Positions 39,160 to 48,301 are shown, counted from the first letter of the stretch. The stretch is DNA of 56,824 nt from Psychromonas arctica DSM 14288 (GCF_000482725.1 NZ_AXWP01000050.1:1-56824); one strand, 5' to 3'. Numbers and translations are program-made. Notes: generated by a model not told the origin, from the letters alone.

Positions 39160-40137
39160 ATGTTTACCTTTTTGGTCCAGCGACTTTTCCAAGCATTAAT
39201 CGTAATGTTTGTGATCAGCCTAGTCGCATTTGCAATCCAAGATAACCTAGGCGATCCACTTCGAGAAATGGTAGGCCAATCCGTATCAGAAGCAGAACGA
39301 CAAGTTTTACGTGATGAACTTGGTTTAAATGACTCTTATGTTGTCAAGTACACTCGTTTTATTACTAGCGCAGTGCAAGGAGACTTAGGTAACTCTTATT
39401 TCTTTAAGCGCCCTGCCGTAGACGTTATTTTAGATAAATTACAAGCGACAATGGAGTTAGTATTGGGTGCAACGCTGATCATAATAGCGGTCTCCATTCC
39501 CCTTGGCGTTTATTCCGCGATTCATCCTAAAAGCTTATGGACAAAGATAATCATGGCCTTTAGTAGTATCGGGATCTCGATACCGGTATTTTTAACCGCT
39601 ATCATCTTAATGTACATTTTTGCCATTGAACTGCAGTGGTTACCCTCCTATGGCCGTGGCGAAACCATCTCGGTACTCGGTTGGGAAACAGGCTATTTAA
39701 CCAAAGATGGGTTATTGCATTTGGTCTTACCTTGTATCTCTCTCGCCTCTATTATGCTGCCTTTGTTTATTCGCTTGGTACGTTCAGAGATGCTGGAAGC
39801 ATTAAGCTCTGAATATGTAAAATTTGCGACGGCTAAAGGCTTAGCAATGAATAAAATTTATTATCAACATGCCCTGAAAAACACCATGCTACCAGTACTT
39901 ACCGTCGGCGGTGTTCAAATCGGGACGATGGTTGCTTATACCATTTTAACGGAAACTGTTTTCCAATGGCCTGGTACTGGCTTCTTATTTCTAGAAGCGA
40001 TCAATCGTGTTGATACACCACTCATAACGGCCTATGTAATCTTTGTAGGGCTTATTTTTGTGGTCACTAATACTATCGTTGATTTGTTATACGGCGTAGT
40101 CAATCCAACCGTTAATATCACTGGAAAAGGAGCATAA
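39160..40137 (+). CDS. ABC transporter permease, DppB/OppB type
   Basis: 325 residues with about six membrane helices. The N-terminal MFTFLVQRLFQALIVMFVIS and GDPLREMVG are typical of DppB-like proteins. The EAA loop that contacts the ATPase is around YVKFATAKGLAMNKIYYQHALKNTMLPV (about 225-252). TAGGAAA lies upstream. Its stop codon is one base before the next permease's start. Confidence 0.93.
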   Translation: MFTFLVQRLFQALIVMFVISLVAFAIQDNLGDPLREMVGQSVSEAERQVLRDELGLNDSYVVKYTRFITSAVQGDLGNSYFFKRPAVDVILDKLQATMELVLGATLIIIAVSIPLGVYSAIHPKSLWTKIIMAFSSIGISIPVFLTAIILMYIFAIELQWLPSYGRGETISVLGWETGYLTKDGLLHLVLPCISLASIMLPLFIRLVRSEMLEALSSEYVKFATAKGLAMNKIYYQHALKNTMLPVLTVGGVQIGTMVAYTILTETVFQWPGTGFLFLEAINRVDTPLITAYVIFVGLIFVVTNTIVDLLYGVVNPTVNITGKGA

Positions 40138-40138
40138 A

Positions 40139-41086
40139 ATGAATAGTGTTACTCAACAAAATACTGCTCCATCACGCTGGCAGAAACTAAAGGATTCTGA
40201 CTTTATTTACCACTTTAAACGCGATAAAGTGGCCATGTTTAGTTTTGTTTTATTCTTAACCTTTTTTCTTGCTGCACTATTTGCACCGGTTATTTCACCC
40301 ACTAATCCCTATGACTTAATGTCCATCGACTTAATGGATTCTGAGCTTCCCCCTTCATGGTTAGAAGGCGGCGAGTCTCGCTTCTTGCTTGGGACAGATG
40401 ACCAAGGGCGCGATATTTTATCCACCATTTTATATGGTTCAAGGTTGTCATTAACGATTGGCTTTTTGGCCGTTGCAGTGCAATTAGTATTGGGCATAGT
40501 GATAGGTTTGTCGGCGGGATATTTTGGTGGCCGTATAGACAGCTTTTTAATGCGTTTTGCCGATGTACAATTATCATTTTCAACGATGATGGTTGCGATC
40601 ATTATCACTGCGATTTTTAAAGCTAGTTTTGGTGCAGAGTTTTTTGCTGATTATGCAGTGATTATGTTAGTGGTGATTATTGGCGTTGCAGAATGGCCTC
40701 AATACGCACGTACTATTCGTGCCTCTGTATTAGCAGAAAAGAAAAAAGAGTATGTAGAAGCCGCACAAGTGATGGGTTTTAGATCGATGCGGATCATGTT
40801 CCGTCATATTCTACCAAACTGTTTATCGCCGATCTTAGTGATTTCAACAGTGCAAGTTGCCAATGCAATTATGTCAGAAGCGGCTTTATCATTTTTAGGC
40901 CTTGGTTTACCCGTTGACCAACCTTCATTAGGCGCCCTGATCAGTATTGGTTTTAAATACATATTCTCTGGAGCATGGTGGATAACTATCTTCCCTGGCA
41001 TTGTATTAATCAGTTTGGTCTTAGTGATTAACTTATTAGGGGACTGGTTACGTGATGTATTTAATCCCAAAATATACAAAGGTTAA
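40139..41086 (+). CDS. ABC transporter permease, DppC/OppC type
   Basis: 315 residues. The N-terminal cytoplasmic segment and first helix (FSFVLFLTFFLAALFAPVISP) are followed by GTDDQGRDILSTILYGSRLSL, diagnostic of DppC. The EAA loop is KEYVEAAQVMGFRSMRIMFRHILPN (about 200-224). It is the last gene of the importer operon and is coupled to the upstream permease. Confidence 0.93.
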   Translation: MNSVTQQNTAPSRWQKLKDSDFIYHFKRDKVAMFSFVLFLTFFLAALFAPVISPTNPYDLMSIDLMDSELPPSWLEGGESRFLLGTDDQGRDILSTILYGSRLSLTIGFLAVAVQLVLGIVIGLSAGYFGGRIDSFLMRFADVQLSFSTMMVAIIITAIFKASFGAEFFADYAVIMLVVIIGVAEWPQYARTIRASVLAEKKKEYVEAAQVMGFRSMRIMFRHILPNCLSPILVISTVQVANAIMSEAALSFLGLGLPVDQPSLGALISIGFKYIFSGAWWITIFPGIVLISLVLVINLLGDWLRDVFNPKIYKG

Positions 41087-41130
41087 TTGATTAACTCAAC
41101 ACGGAATTACATTAACTCCGTGTGGAATTA

Positions 41131-41166
41131 CATTAACTCGGCGTGGGGAAATACGCTGAGTTAATG
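41131..41166 (+). terminator. Hairpin at the end of the ABC operon
   Basis: CATTAACTC pairs with GAGTTAATG, continued by GCGT with ACGC. A 16-bp direct repeat GGAATTACATTAACTC occurs just before it (about 41103 and 41124). No T-run. Confidence 0.55.
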
Positions 41167-41207
41167 CTTTGCTTTAACAAACCTTCCAACAGCCAACTCC
41201 CCCATCA

Positions 41208-41501
41208 TCAAGCAACCACAAACTTTACCTGTTTATTAACGTCCTTTAAATTTATCCCCACTACCATTAAATGTTTCACAATCAATTTTTTCAGCAAAAT
41301 ATCTTGCTGAGCAAGCTGTAACTGCTCAATAGCTTGTACCGAAGCAAAACCACAACTTATTTGTAAAGAAGCCGGAAATGCGTCGTATTTCACGCTATGT
41401 GTTATCCATTGATAGCCTTGCACTGTATCCAATGCTATTTCACAGACTTCTGTTAATGCTGCTCGTAAGTTCTTATCAATTTTTTTATCTGTCTTTCTCA
41501 T
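41208..41501 (-). CDS. Conserved hypothetical protein
   Basis: 97 residues beginning MRKTDKKIDKNLRAALTEVC, with GYQWITHSVKYDAFPASLQISC. I recognise this type of small protein from related marine gammaproteobacteria, where automatic pipelines sometimes call it a Fis-family regulator; no helix-turn-helix is evident here. No function can be given. It is transcribed towards the end of the ABC operon. Confidence 0.65.
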   Translation of the reverse strand: MRKTDKKIDKNLRAALTEVCEIALDTVQGYQWITHSVKYDAFPASLQISCGFASVQAIEQLQLAQQDILLKKLIVKHLMVVGINLKDVNKQVKFVVA

Positions 41502-41707
41502 ACAGCTTCTCTTTTAACATTTATAAATTTTTCATCCTCTACAGAATACTCGTCAGGATGGCTGACTAAACCGGAATGATATTAGTTAGAACAATTTTGT
41601 ATTATCGCTTTTGTTTAAGCCTGTTGATAATAGGCCCTATTCAGCAGTATACGATAGCAACAGCATACGATAGCAACATTAAACAACAACTACTAATAGA
41701 AGGGCTT

Positions 41708-41866
41708 ATGCTTAAAACACAATTCTTGATCACTCTCGTGTTCATAGCGATCATCATTGCTATTCTAAGCCATGGCATTATTGCTGCGGCGTTTTCATTA
41801 CTAGCTTTTTCACTATTATTCTATTTTGTGAGTACGCAAAAAAACGATAAACCACCTCATCAATAA
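41708..41866 (+). CDS. Small membrane protein
   Basis: 52 residues: MLKTQFLITLVFIAIIIAIL, then SHGIIAAAFSLLAFSLLFYF and a charged tail ending KNDKPPHQ. Two close hydrophobic helices are predicted. The start at 41708 has GAAGGGC upstream; a longer in-frame extension to 41576 has no ribosome site. Function unknown. Confidence 0.5.
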   Translation: MLKTQFLITLVFIAIIIAILSHGIIAAAFSLLAFSLLFYFVSTQKNDKPPHQ

Positions 41867-42393
41867 ATGAGCTGAAACAGTGTTTACTGGTGAATAAATT
41901 ACTGACTTTATTTTTACCGCAGTGGCGCAATGTGAACGCCTCTAAAAGCTTCCACAAGGTAATAAAAAAATAAATCAAACCTATTCTATGCGTTGAAAAA
42001 GCGATTTTAGCAATACATCAAATAATAACGCTAATTAAAAAGGCAAGTCGATAATGATATTCAGTAGGGTAAAACTTGCGAGGTGGAGACTGGTATTTGA
42101 TAGCGATTGCTTAATGTCATTAATGCCAAACATTAATAACAAAAACACGAAGAGAATAACAAACAGATCTAATTTATTTTTATTAACAACGTCCTTAGCA
42201 TATTTCCTACTTTCTACTTTCTACTATCTACTCCTATTTATGCCCCATCAATCGCATTAAAAAGAGTGCAGCGCTTGCTGCATTACGTTTATCTGTTAAT
42301 CCCCTGGTTACACCGATTAATAATATTTCACGGTGTCAGTGATAGTTGGCGCAAGCATAAAGGTAACGAGGAGAGTGATAACTATCCCTAGAC
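41867..42393. other. Gene-poor interval
   Basis: 527 bp. It contains a short run of CTACTTT-like heptamers (about 42206-42232) and a hairpin ACACCG/CGGTGT (about 42310-42337). A 68-codon frame at 42054 lacks a convincing ribosome site and was not accepted. Confidence 0.4.
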
Positions 42394-43338
42394 CTAAGCT
42401 AATTCAATATAAGCCAGTACTACTGTCGCAATGGTTACCCATAATAAAACGCCCAATAACATAGGTTTATAACCTGCATTTTTAATGGTGCGTAGTGTAA
42501 TGCCACAGCCAATTAAAAATAAACACAACACTAATAAACGCTTGCTAACAAAAAACACATGCTGATATAACGCATCAAACTGCGGTAAAAAATGCGCAAC
42601 TGCAATCGCAATACAGTAATAAATAATAAACATCGGGACAGTGATTTTTTTACTATCGCCTTTGAAGATAAAGGCACTGATAAAAGCGACAGGAATGATC
42701 CACAACGCCCGCGCTAATTTAACCGTGGTTGCAATTTGTAATGCTTCATCACCATAGGCAGAAGCAGCACCTACAACTGATGATGTATCGTGAATGGCAA
42801 TCGCACTCCATAAACCAAAATTATATTGGCTCATCCCTAAAGTATGCCCGACTAGCGGGAAAACAAATAACGCAATACTATTTAAAATAAATACAGTAGC
42901 TAAGGCATGAGAGGTTTGTTCATTATTCGCTTGAATAGCTGGAGCAACTGCGGCAATAGCACTACCACCGCAAATAGCTGTACCAGAAGCCACTAAATGA
43001 CCTGTTTTAGGATCAATCTTAAATACTTTAGTTAGCAGCATACCAATCAATAATGTACTAAAAATGGAACCTACAATTAAGCCTAGATTACCAGCACTCG
43101 CCTGAATCGCTTGATCAACATTAATACCAAATCCCAGCCCTATGATGGAAAGAGCTAATAATTTTTTAGTCAGCTTAGCAATATCAATTTGGGTAGGTAC
43201 TAGGCCTAGCGTAGCCAGTGTAAAGCCGAGTACTAAAGCAATCGGAGAAGAGATAACAGGCGACAAACACAGCACACCTAATACAAGAAATAAAATCAAG
43301 TGCTTATTAGATTGTATTTTAGAAAGAGTGATTGTCAT
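42394..43338 (-). CDS. YeiH family (UPF0324) membrane protein
   Basis: 314 residues, about ten membrane helices. The GFGINVDQAI segment, GTAICGGSAIAAVAP, AIHDTSSVVGAA and LFLIGCGITL match the YeiH/PSE family, proposed to export sulfonate or sulfate-like anions. Its helices show an internal two-fold pattern typical of the family. The transported substrate is not established. It stands alone in the minus direction. Confidence 0.88.
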   Translation of the reverse strand: MTITLSKIQSNKHLILFLVLGVLCLSPVISSPIALVLGFTLATLGLVPTQIDIAKLTKKLLALSIIGLGFGINVDQAIQASAGNLGLIVGSIFSTLLIGMLLTKVFKIDPKTGHLVASGTAICGGSAIAAVAPAIQANNEQTSHALATVFILNSIALFVFPLVGHTLGMSQYNFGLWSAIAIHDTSSVVGAASAYGDEALQIATTVKLARALWIIPVAFISAFIFKGDSKKITVPMFIIYYCIAIAVAHFLPQFDALYQHVFFVSKRLLVLCLFLIGCGITLRTIKNAGYKPMLLGVLLWVTIATVVLAYIELA

Positions 43339-43572
43339 TGCTTATCCTCGAATGATTAAAAACATCATATACAAGGCTTCGTATTAAGCATATTCTAAAG
43401 TATTTAATCATAGGTTAAATTAAATTTAACGCAGTAAATTTTGATTACTAATTTATTGCCATAATACAAAATAAAGTGTTAATTATCTGTTAATAGTTAA
43501 ACACTAAAGCTTGTGTCGTGAGCGACTGTTCAGCACAATAGATAAACAACATGATAAAGGATTACAATAAAT

Positions 43573-44013
43573 ATGATTTCTAAATGGGCAGTACGATTCA
43601 TCCAAATGGCAGAGCTCGTTGCATCATGGAGTAAGGATCCCTCTACACAGGTAGGTGCCGTTATTACCGAGCATAATCGCATTGTTTCATTGGGCTTTAA
43701 TGGTTACCCGCAGGGGATTTCTGATAGTGCAGGTACCGATAATCGAGAGATTAAATTACTCAAAACCTTACACGCAGAAGAGAATGCAATACTCTATGCA
43801 AAACGTGATTTAAAAGGCTGTGAAATATGGGTAACTCACTTCCCTTGTCCAAACTGCGCAGCCAAAATAATCCAAACTGGCATTAAGGCAGTCCATTGCC
43901 CTGCGCAAAGTGAAGATTTTCTATCACGCTGGGGAGATAAAATTAGACTCAGTGAAGAAATGTTTAACCAATCAGGCGTAGCCGTTGATTGGCTAGCGGT
44001 AGATGAGCAATAA
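43573..44013 (+). CDS. dCMP deaminase-like cytidine/deoxycytidylate deaminase
   Basis: 146 residues with the zinc-deaminase motifs HAEEN (about 67-71, catalytic Glu) and PCPNCA (about 94-99) and the N-terminal VASWSKDPSTQVGAVIT, as in ComEB and phage dCMP deaminases. It probably deaminates dCMP to dUMP for thymidylate supply. Enteric bacteria use dCTP deaminase instead. No operon partner. Confidence 0.85.
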   Translation: MISKWAVRFIQMAELVASWSKDPSTQVGAVITEHNRIVSLGFNGYPQGISDSAGTDNREIKLLKTLHAEENAILYAKRDLKGCEIWVTHFPCPNCAAKIIQTGIKAVHCPAQSEDFLSRWGDKIRLSEEMFNQSGVAVDWLAVDEQ

Positions 44014-44343
44014 CTCAAACTGTATTAAATGACGACAACTTTTATCAATGTTTTCAAGCCAGAGATTAATCGTAGCCTTCATGTTTAGTCTTTATGCTTG
44101 ATATTGATGACTGTATTGATAACTGAATAGATAGCTGAATAGTTAGCTGTATTTGCATCTTTATGACTAACAACGTCAAACACCGAGCTTATCCAATAAA
44201 TTAGCTCATGAGCACAGTATGTTGTTTTAACGGTTATTTTTACAGAGCGTGTTTTCATAAAAGTAACACACACTGTTAATCACTAAAGTGGTCATAAATT
44301 TAAACCCTATCAGCAGACCAACAGCAGGAGTTCATCAAGCGAT
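44014..44343. other. Intergenic, nothing recognised
   Basis: 330 bp. It contains imperfect repeats of GATAGCTGAATAG and similar words near 44120-44140. No gene, terminator or known site could be supported. Confidence 0.4.
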
Positions 44344-45135
44344 ATGCAAGCAAGTATTGATATTAGCTGGTTACAACTCGGATTATTTGCATTACTGCTA
44401 TTGATCCCGCTAACGATTAACGCTCACTTCAAGCTAGGGATCAATAAAAGCACCGTTATTTCATTATTGCGTATGCTAGTGCAGTTATTCCTGCTGGGTT
44501 TATATCTCGAATATATCTTCGTATTAGATAGTGTCTGGTTAAATATTGCCTGGGTGATAATAATGATCACGATGGGCAGTTACAGCGTCATTAATAAGAG
44601 TGATTTATCCAGCCGTAAATTATTATTAGCCAATGCATTCGCACTCAGCTGTGCTTTATTACCTTTATTGTCAATCATGTCATTGCTCGTCATTCAACCG
44701 ACACCTGTCTACAGCGCGCAATACATGATCCCTTTAGCTGGCATGTTATTAGGCAATAGTTTAAGTGGGAATATTGTCGCCTTACAAACACTCTTTGATG
44801 CATTCAAACAGCGCCAAGATGAATATGAAGCGGCCATCGCTTTAGGGGCTAGTGCTTATCAAGCGGCCTTTCCTTTTTTACAACATGCCATGAAAAAAGC
44901 GCAGGCTCCTATTCTAGCCTCCATTGCGACCACAGGTATTGTGACCTTACCTGGCATGATGACAGGACAAATATTAGGCGGTGTTGCACCGATGGTGGCC
45001 ATCAAATATCAGTTACTTATCTTGATCGCTATTTTTGTCATGCTCACAGTGTCATTAAGCATTACGTTATTAATGAGCTTAAAGTATGCCTTAGCTAAAA
45101 ATGGCCTTATTAAAATAAAATTTAAGGCGGATTAG
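44344..45135 (+). CDS. FetB-like ABC permease (UPF0014)
   Basis: 263 residues with about seven membrane helices. STVISLLRMLVQLFLLGLYLEYIF, PLAGMLLGNSLSGN and EAAIALGASAYQAAFPFLQHAMKKAQAPILASIATTGIVTLPGMMTGQILGG are UPF0014/FetB signatures. FetB pairs with the ATPase FetA to export iron in E. coli. No fetA-like gene is adjacent in this window, which is unusual, so the partner must be elsewhere or the gene may act differently. Confidence 0.88.
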   Translation: MQASIDISWLQLGLFALLLLIPLTINAHFKLGINKSTVISLLRMLVQLFLLGLYLEYIFVLDSVWLNIAWVIIMITMGSYSVINKSDLSSRKLLLANAFALSCALLPLLSIMSLLVIQPTPVYSAQYMIPLAGMLLGNSLSGNIVALQTLFDAFKQRQDEYEAAIALGASAYQAAFPFLQHAMKKAQAPILASIATTGIVTLPGMMTGQILGGVAPMVAIKYQLLILIAIFVMLTVSLSITLLMSLKYALAKNGLIKIKFKAD

Positions 45136-45448
45136 TAACTTATAACTGACTAAAGTCTAAAATAAATGCAAATAATGCTTTCTTTTATGCTTTTTATTAG
45201 TTAGTATTCAGTTCGCTCTGGAAAATCAGAGTTATTAATGTCATATAAAGTCCAAGTTATCCTCAGTTACATCGTTATCGTTGTCCTTAGAATTACCTTT
45301 AGCTTCTCAAATCATTGAATAATTCCGATCCCAGTTTTACGCAATTTTGCGTTACTAATACTCGCTTAAGATGTTTTTACTAAAACGTCATTTGATAAAA
45401 ATACAAATTATCTCAGCGGAAAAACAATTAAATTTCATAAGGAAATAT

Positions 45449-45544
45449 ATGGCTCGCTCTACAGGCAGAAAAAGATTTTGGTTCCAACAGAACAAAGACG
45501 AACAACAAATTATTGAACAAAAAGAAACAACAAAAGATAACTAG
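45449..45544 (+). CDS. Candidate 31-residue protein
   Basis: Reads MARSTGRKRFWFQQNKDEQQ then IIEQKETTKDN, stop. AAGGA lies 8 bases before the ATG. The sequence is basic at the N-terminus and acidic/polar after, with no hydrophobic segment. It could be a real small protein, since it has a good ribosome site in a long otherwise empty gap, but length alone gives little support. Confidence 0.45.
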   Translation: MARSTGRKRFWFQQNKDEQQIIEQKETTKDN

Positions 45545-45723
45545 AAAATACTGTCGCACTATTAACAAGAGCAGATTAGCCCCGCTCGGTTAAGCAATCA
45601 GTCTGAATAGATAATATCAGCACTGAATAGAATAGATTTTTTTAAAATTAGCAATTGAATAAGGTGCCTCTAACCTTATCGCTTTTCTCAGTAACACTTC
45701 TTACGCTTCAATATGTTATAAAA

Positions 45724-45774
45724 CTCGTGCCTCCATAAGGGACGAGATTAAATGTGCTGCTTTATAAGCGGCAC
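45724..45774 (+). ncRNA. Pair of adjacent hairpins
   Basis: Hairpin 1: CTCGTGCCT against AGGGACGAG (45724-45746). Hairpin 2: GTGCTGCTT, TAT, AAGCGGCAC (45754-45774). They sit in a 1.16-kb gap, 180 bp past the small reading frame. No promoter is identified. Possible structured RNA. Confidence 0.3.
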
Positions 45775-45831
45775 GATTAACTTCCTAAATATCCAAACAC
45801 CTCAGCATGATCTCTAACGATTTACGTCGTA

Positions 45832-46072
45832 TTAATACCAATCTAAGTAATTATCTAGTCATTTATGCTTGTTAAAATGAATCCTAGCTTTGTTGTTGAT
45901 TTGATTCAGAAAACCCTGCCCTTCACCACTCTGGGCCAGCTAAAACTGTTCAAAATTATTCCATACTATTTAGCGTAATGAGAATAACTCGTTACTACAA
46001 TCAACACCTTGCTATCATCTATTTTACCTAACGCCTAAATAAACCATTTATTTATCAAGATTGGTATAATTA
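45832..46072. mobile_element. MITE-like element with TACCAATCT ends
   Basis: About 240 bp bounded by TTAATACCAATCT and its inverse AGATTGGTATAATTA. It has no coding capacity. Short elements with such ends are, as I recall, common in marine gammaproteobacteria; the family was not checked. Confidence 0.55.
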
Positions 46073-46212
46073 TCCCAACGTCATTAAGTATATGTGCAAA
46101 TATTACGCAGGAAAAATGAGTAAATTGAAAGTAGAAATTGCGTCAATTGGTTGATCCCATTGTAAAATGTCTAACGGAATCAAGGGTGCTGCTATTTTTC
46201 ATTTTTCTTAAA

Positions 46213-46249
46213 GCAAAAAAAAATGGCAAATCTTTTCAGATTTACCATT
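46213..46249 (-). terminator. Rho-independent terminator of the cold-shock gene
   Basis: On the minus strand AATGGTAAATCT, loop GAAA, AGATTTGCCATT, then nine T residues. Ends 45 bp after the stop codon. Confidence 0.9.
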
Positions 46250-46293
46250 CTCTTTAGAATAATTAGTGCGTTAAAGCACTAATATATCACAGC

Positions 46294-46500
46294 TTATAGA
46301 GCTACGATATTTTCTGCTTGCGGGCCTTTAGGACCTTGGCTTACAGTGAATTCTACTTTTTGGCCTTCAGCTAAAGTTTTGAAACCTTCGCTTGCAATTG
46401 CACTGAAGTGTGCAAATACGTCTGGACCAGATGCTTGCTCGATGAAACCAAAACCTTTAGACTCGTTGAACCACTTAACTGTACCTTGAACTTTAGACAT
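46294..46500 (-). CDS. CspA-family cold-shock protein
   Basis: 68 residues, a single cold-shock domain with RNP1 KGFGFIE and RNP2-like DVFAHFSAI. Single-stranded nucleic-acid binding RNA chaperone. It has its own promoter, a 145-nt leader and a terminator, as in cspA-type genes whose leader controls cold induction. Which paralogue it is cannot be told. Confidence 0.95.
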   Translation of the reverse strand: MSKVQGTVKWFNESKGFGFIEQASGPDVFAHFSAIASEGFKTLAEGQKVEFTVSQGPKGPQAENIVAL

Positions 46501-46652
46501 AATAATATCCTGTAAAATTTAATAAAAATTGCCTTCAATAGGCTTGAATAGCGTAAAAATTAGACTGGAACTTAAAGACTTCAGACGAGGTATTATTAAT
46601 AAAACAACGTAATGGAGAATGTAAACAATAGGCTTTATTTCTGCTGAGTTGA

Positions 46653-46680
46653 ATAGTATAGATCTCCCCAGATAAGTCAA
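46653..46680 (-). promoter_or_regulatory. Promoter of the cold-shock gene
   Basis: On the minus strand TTGACT (46675-46680), 16-bp spacer, TACTAT (46653-46658). Transcription would start near 46645, giving a leader of about 145 nt, similar to the long cspA leader. Confidence 0.6.
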
Positions 46681-46823
46681 CAATTGATTACGATTAAAGT
46701 GCAGATATTATCCGTTTTTATACTCACATTGCCGTTACACATTTTCATTGAAAAAATTAAGCGATATATAGCAGCAAGAAATGTTACATAATGAATTACT
46801 CAAATGAAATGAAGGGATATTCG

Positions 46824-47192
46824 ATGATAGATTTTAATAATAAAGGTTTTTTCAAGCTTAAACAGAACACTGATTTTGCAGATAAAGTGAAAGACTTACT
46901 GCTTGATGATGAACAGATTATTGATTCATATAAAACCATGCGTGACGGTGTTGTGTTTACAGATAAAAGAATCATTGCTGTTAATGTTCAAGGCATTACG
47001 GGAAGCAAAAAAGACTTCACGTCACTTCCGTATAAAAATATTGTTGCTTACTCTATTGAAACGTCAGGTACCTTTGATCTTGATTCAGAGTTGGAAATCT
47101 ATTTTTCAGCTGTCGGGAAGGTTAGATTTGAGTTTACTGGTCAATCTTCAATGTTAGAGATTTCAAAAATCATTTCTCAACATTTACTCTAA
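46824..47192 (+). CDS. Bacterial PH-domain protein
   Basis: 122 residues. The core (LLLDDEQIIDSYKTMRDGVVFTDKRIIAVN followed by SLPYKNIVAYSIET and DSELEIYF) has the bacterial PH-like pattern. Probably a cytoplasmic protein of unknown role. The start at 46824 is chosen for GAAGGGAT upstream; an ATG at 46791 in the same frame has no ribosome site. Confidence 0.75.
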   Translation: MIDFNNKGFFKLKQNTDFADKVKDLLLDDEQIIDSYKTMRDGVVFTDKRIIAVNVQGITGSKKDFTSLPYKNIVAYSIETSGTFDLDSELEIYFSAVGKVRFEFTGQSSMLEISKIISQHLL

Positions 47193-47272
47193 ACAGCATT
47201 GTTATCAGTAGGCTTATCTCCTACTTTAAACGAAGCTAGCGAAATCATTACAAATGATATTGATGGAGATTT

Positions 47273-47674
47273 ATGAGCAAGTTTATTGTTGTATCAAAAT
47301 ATTCATTTCCTTTGGATGCACATATCGCTAAAGCGAGTTTAGAAAGTGAAGGTATTCCTGCGCATATAGCTGATGAGCACACGGTTAATATGCAGTGGCT
47401 TTATTCAGATGCAATAGGAGGAGTTAGGTTATACGTGCCAGAGGAGTTTGAAATTGAAGCAAGAACTATCTTGGCATTAAACTTTTCAGCGGATGTTGAT
47501 TCAGTATTTGAAGCAACGCCAGAACACTGCCCTAAATGTAACGGCCTTGACTTAATCAATTATACCAAAGGCAAAAAGTCCGCTTTTATTGTATTTATAT
47601 TATTAGGATTCCCGCTATTTTTTTATCAACACGGTAGAAAATGCAAAGACTGTGGTTGGTTTAAAGAAATGTAA
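47273..47674 (+). CDS. DUF2007-type protein with membrane segment and zinc ribbon
   Basis: 133 residues. The N-terminal half (FPLDAHIAKASLESEGIPAHIADE, IGGVRLYVP) is a DUF2007 'putative signal-transducing' domain. The C-terminal half has CPKCN and CKDCGW pairs suited to a zinc ribbon that flank a hydrophobic helix (SAFIVFILLGFPLFFY). TGGAGAT precedes the ATG. Function unknown; it lies 80 bp after the PH-domain gene. Confidence 0.7.
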   Translation: MSKFIVVSKYSFPLDAHIAKASLESEGIPAHIADEHTVNMQWLYSDAIGGVRLYVPEEFEIEARTILALNFSADVDSVFEATPEHCPKCNGLDLINYTKGKKSAFIVFILLGFPLFFYQHGRKCKDCGWFKEM

Positions 47675-47709
47675 TAAACGCAGACAAGCCAATACTAACA
47701 GCCCATAAA

Positions 47710-47916
47710 ATGAACAATAGAAAGCTCCTAATTACCAAGCGTGAATCTGAGTTGTTGTATTGGGTGTCTTACGGTAAAACTAGTTGGGAAATTTCACAAA
47801 TTTTGGAGATGAGCCCACGTACGGTAAACAAACATTTAGAGCAGAATTATAAGAAGTTAGAGGTGGATAATAGGACCTCGGCGGCGGCGGTTTCGATTAG
47901 GATCCTAGAGGGCTGA
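47710..47916 (+). CDS. LuxR-type helix-turn-helix protein, HTH only
   Basis: 68 residues consisting only of a GerE-type DNA-binding domain: LLITKRESELLYWVSYGKTS, WEISQILEMSPRTVNKHLEQ. There is no sensor or receiver domain and no strong ribosome site, so it may be the surviving C-terminal end of a larger LuxR regulator or a genuine stand-alone HTH. It immediately precedes the structured repeats. Confidence 0.6.
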   Translation: MNNRKLLITKRESELLYWVSYGKTSWEISQILEMSPRTVNKHLEQNYKKLEVDNRTSAAAVSIRILEG

Positions 47917-47966
47917 GGCAGCAAGGGATTGCAGGGTGATCCTTTTTTTTGTGCTTTGGAGTTAGG

Positions 47967-48253
47967 GTTCGTCTGCGCTCGTTGTGGCTTTATTAATAAT
48001 TATAACTTGGTGTTTCGCCCTTTCGGCGACTTTACTTTCTCTCTGCCAGCAGAGAAACCTATGTTTACAAAGAACCAAAGAGACTGGCACCGGATCGCTT
48101 TCTTATCCAATCAATGAAGCTCTTTCTTTATGCACCACTTCATACGGCGCGTCCATGCGCCGAATGAAGTTACAGCAAACGTCCTGTTTGCTGCTGCAGA
48201 AAGAGCTTAATCGATTGGGAAAGCTCAACGGCGGGGAGTTGTAGCCACATTGA
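47967..48253 (-). repeat. Structured repeat, copy A
   Basis: About 290 bp, from GTTCGTCTGCGCTCG to GTAGCCACATTG. On the minus strand it folds into a long stem closed by CCAATCGATTAAGCTCTTTC and its partner, with two hairpins inside: CAGCAAAC-AGGAC-GTTTGCTG, and one with the CGGCGC-ATGGAC-GCGCCG tip. A further 5-bp hairpin TCGCC/GGCGA follows. Almost identical to copy B, 335 bp away, over the last 150 bp. No credible coding potential. Confidence 0.9.
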
Positions 48254-48301
48254 ATAATGTTTCGCTGCGCTCGTTGAGGCTGTTTTTTTCTTGGTGATAT
48301 C

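Noticed and set aside
42054-42260. 68-codon plus-strand frame with a hydrophobic C-terminal half
   Set aside because: Poor ribosome site, composition follows A/T-rich background including a CTACTTT microrepeat.
47929-48244. Plus-strand reading frames of 62 and 86 codons across repeat copy A
   Set aside because: They run through conserved hairpin arms, lack ribosome sites and are not preserved in copy B.
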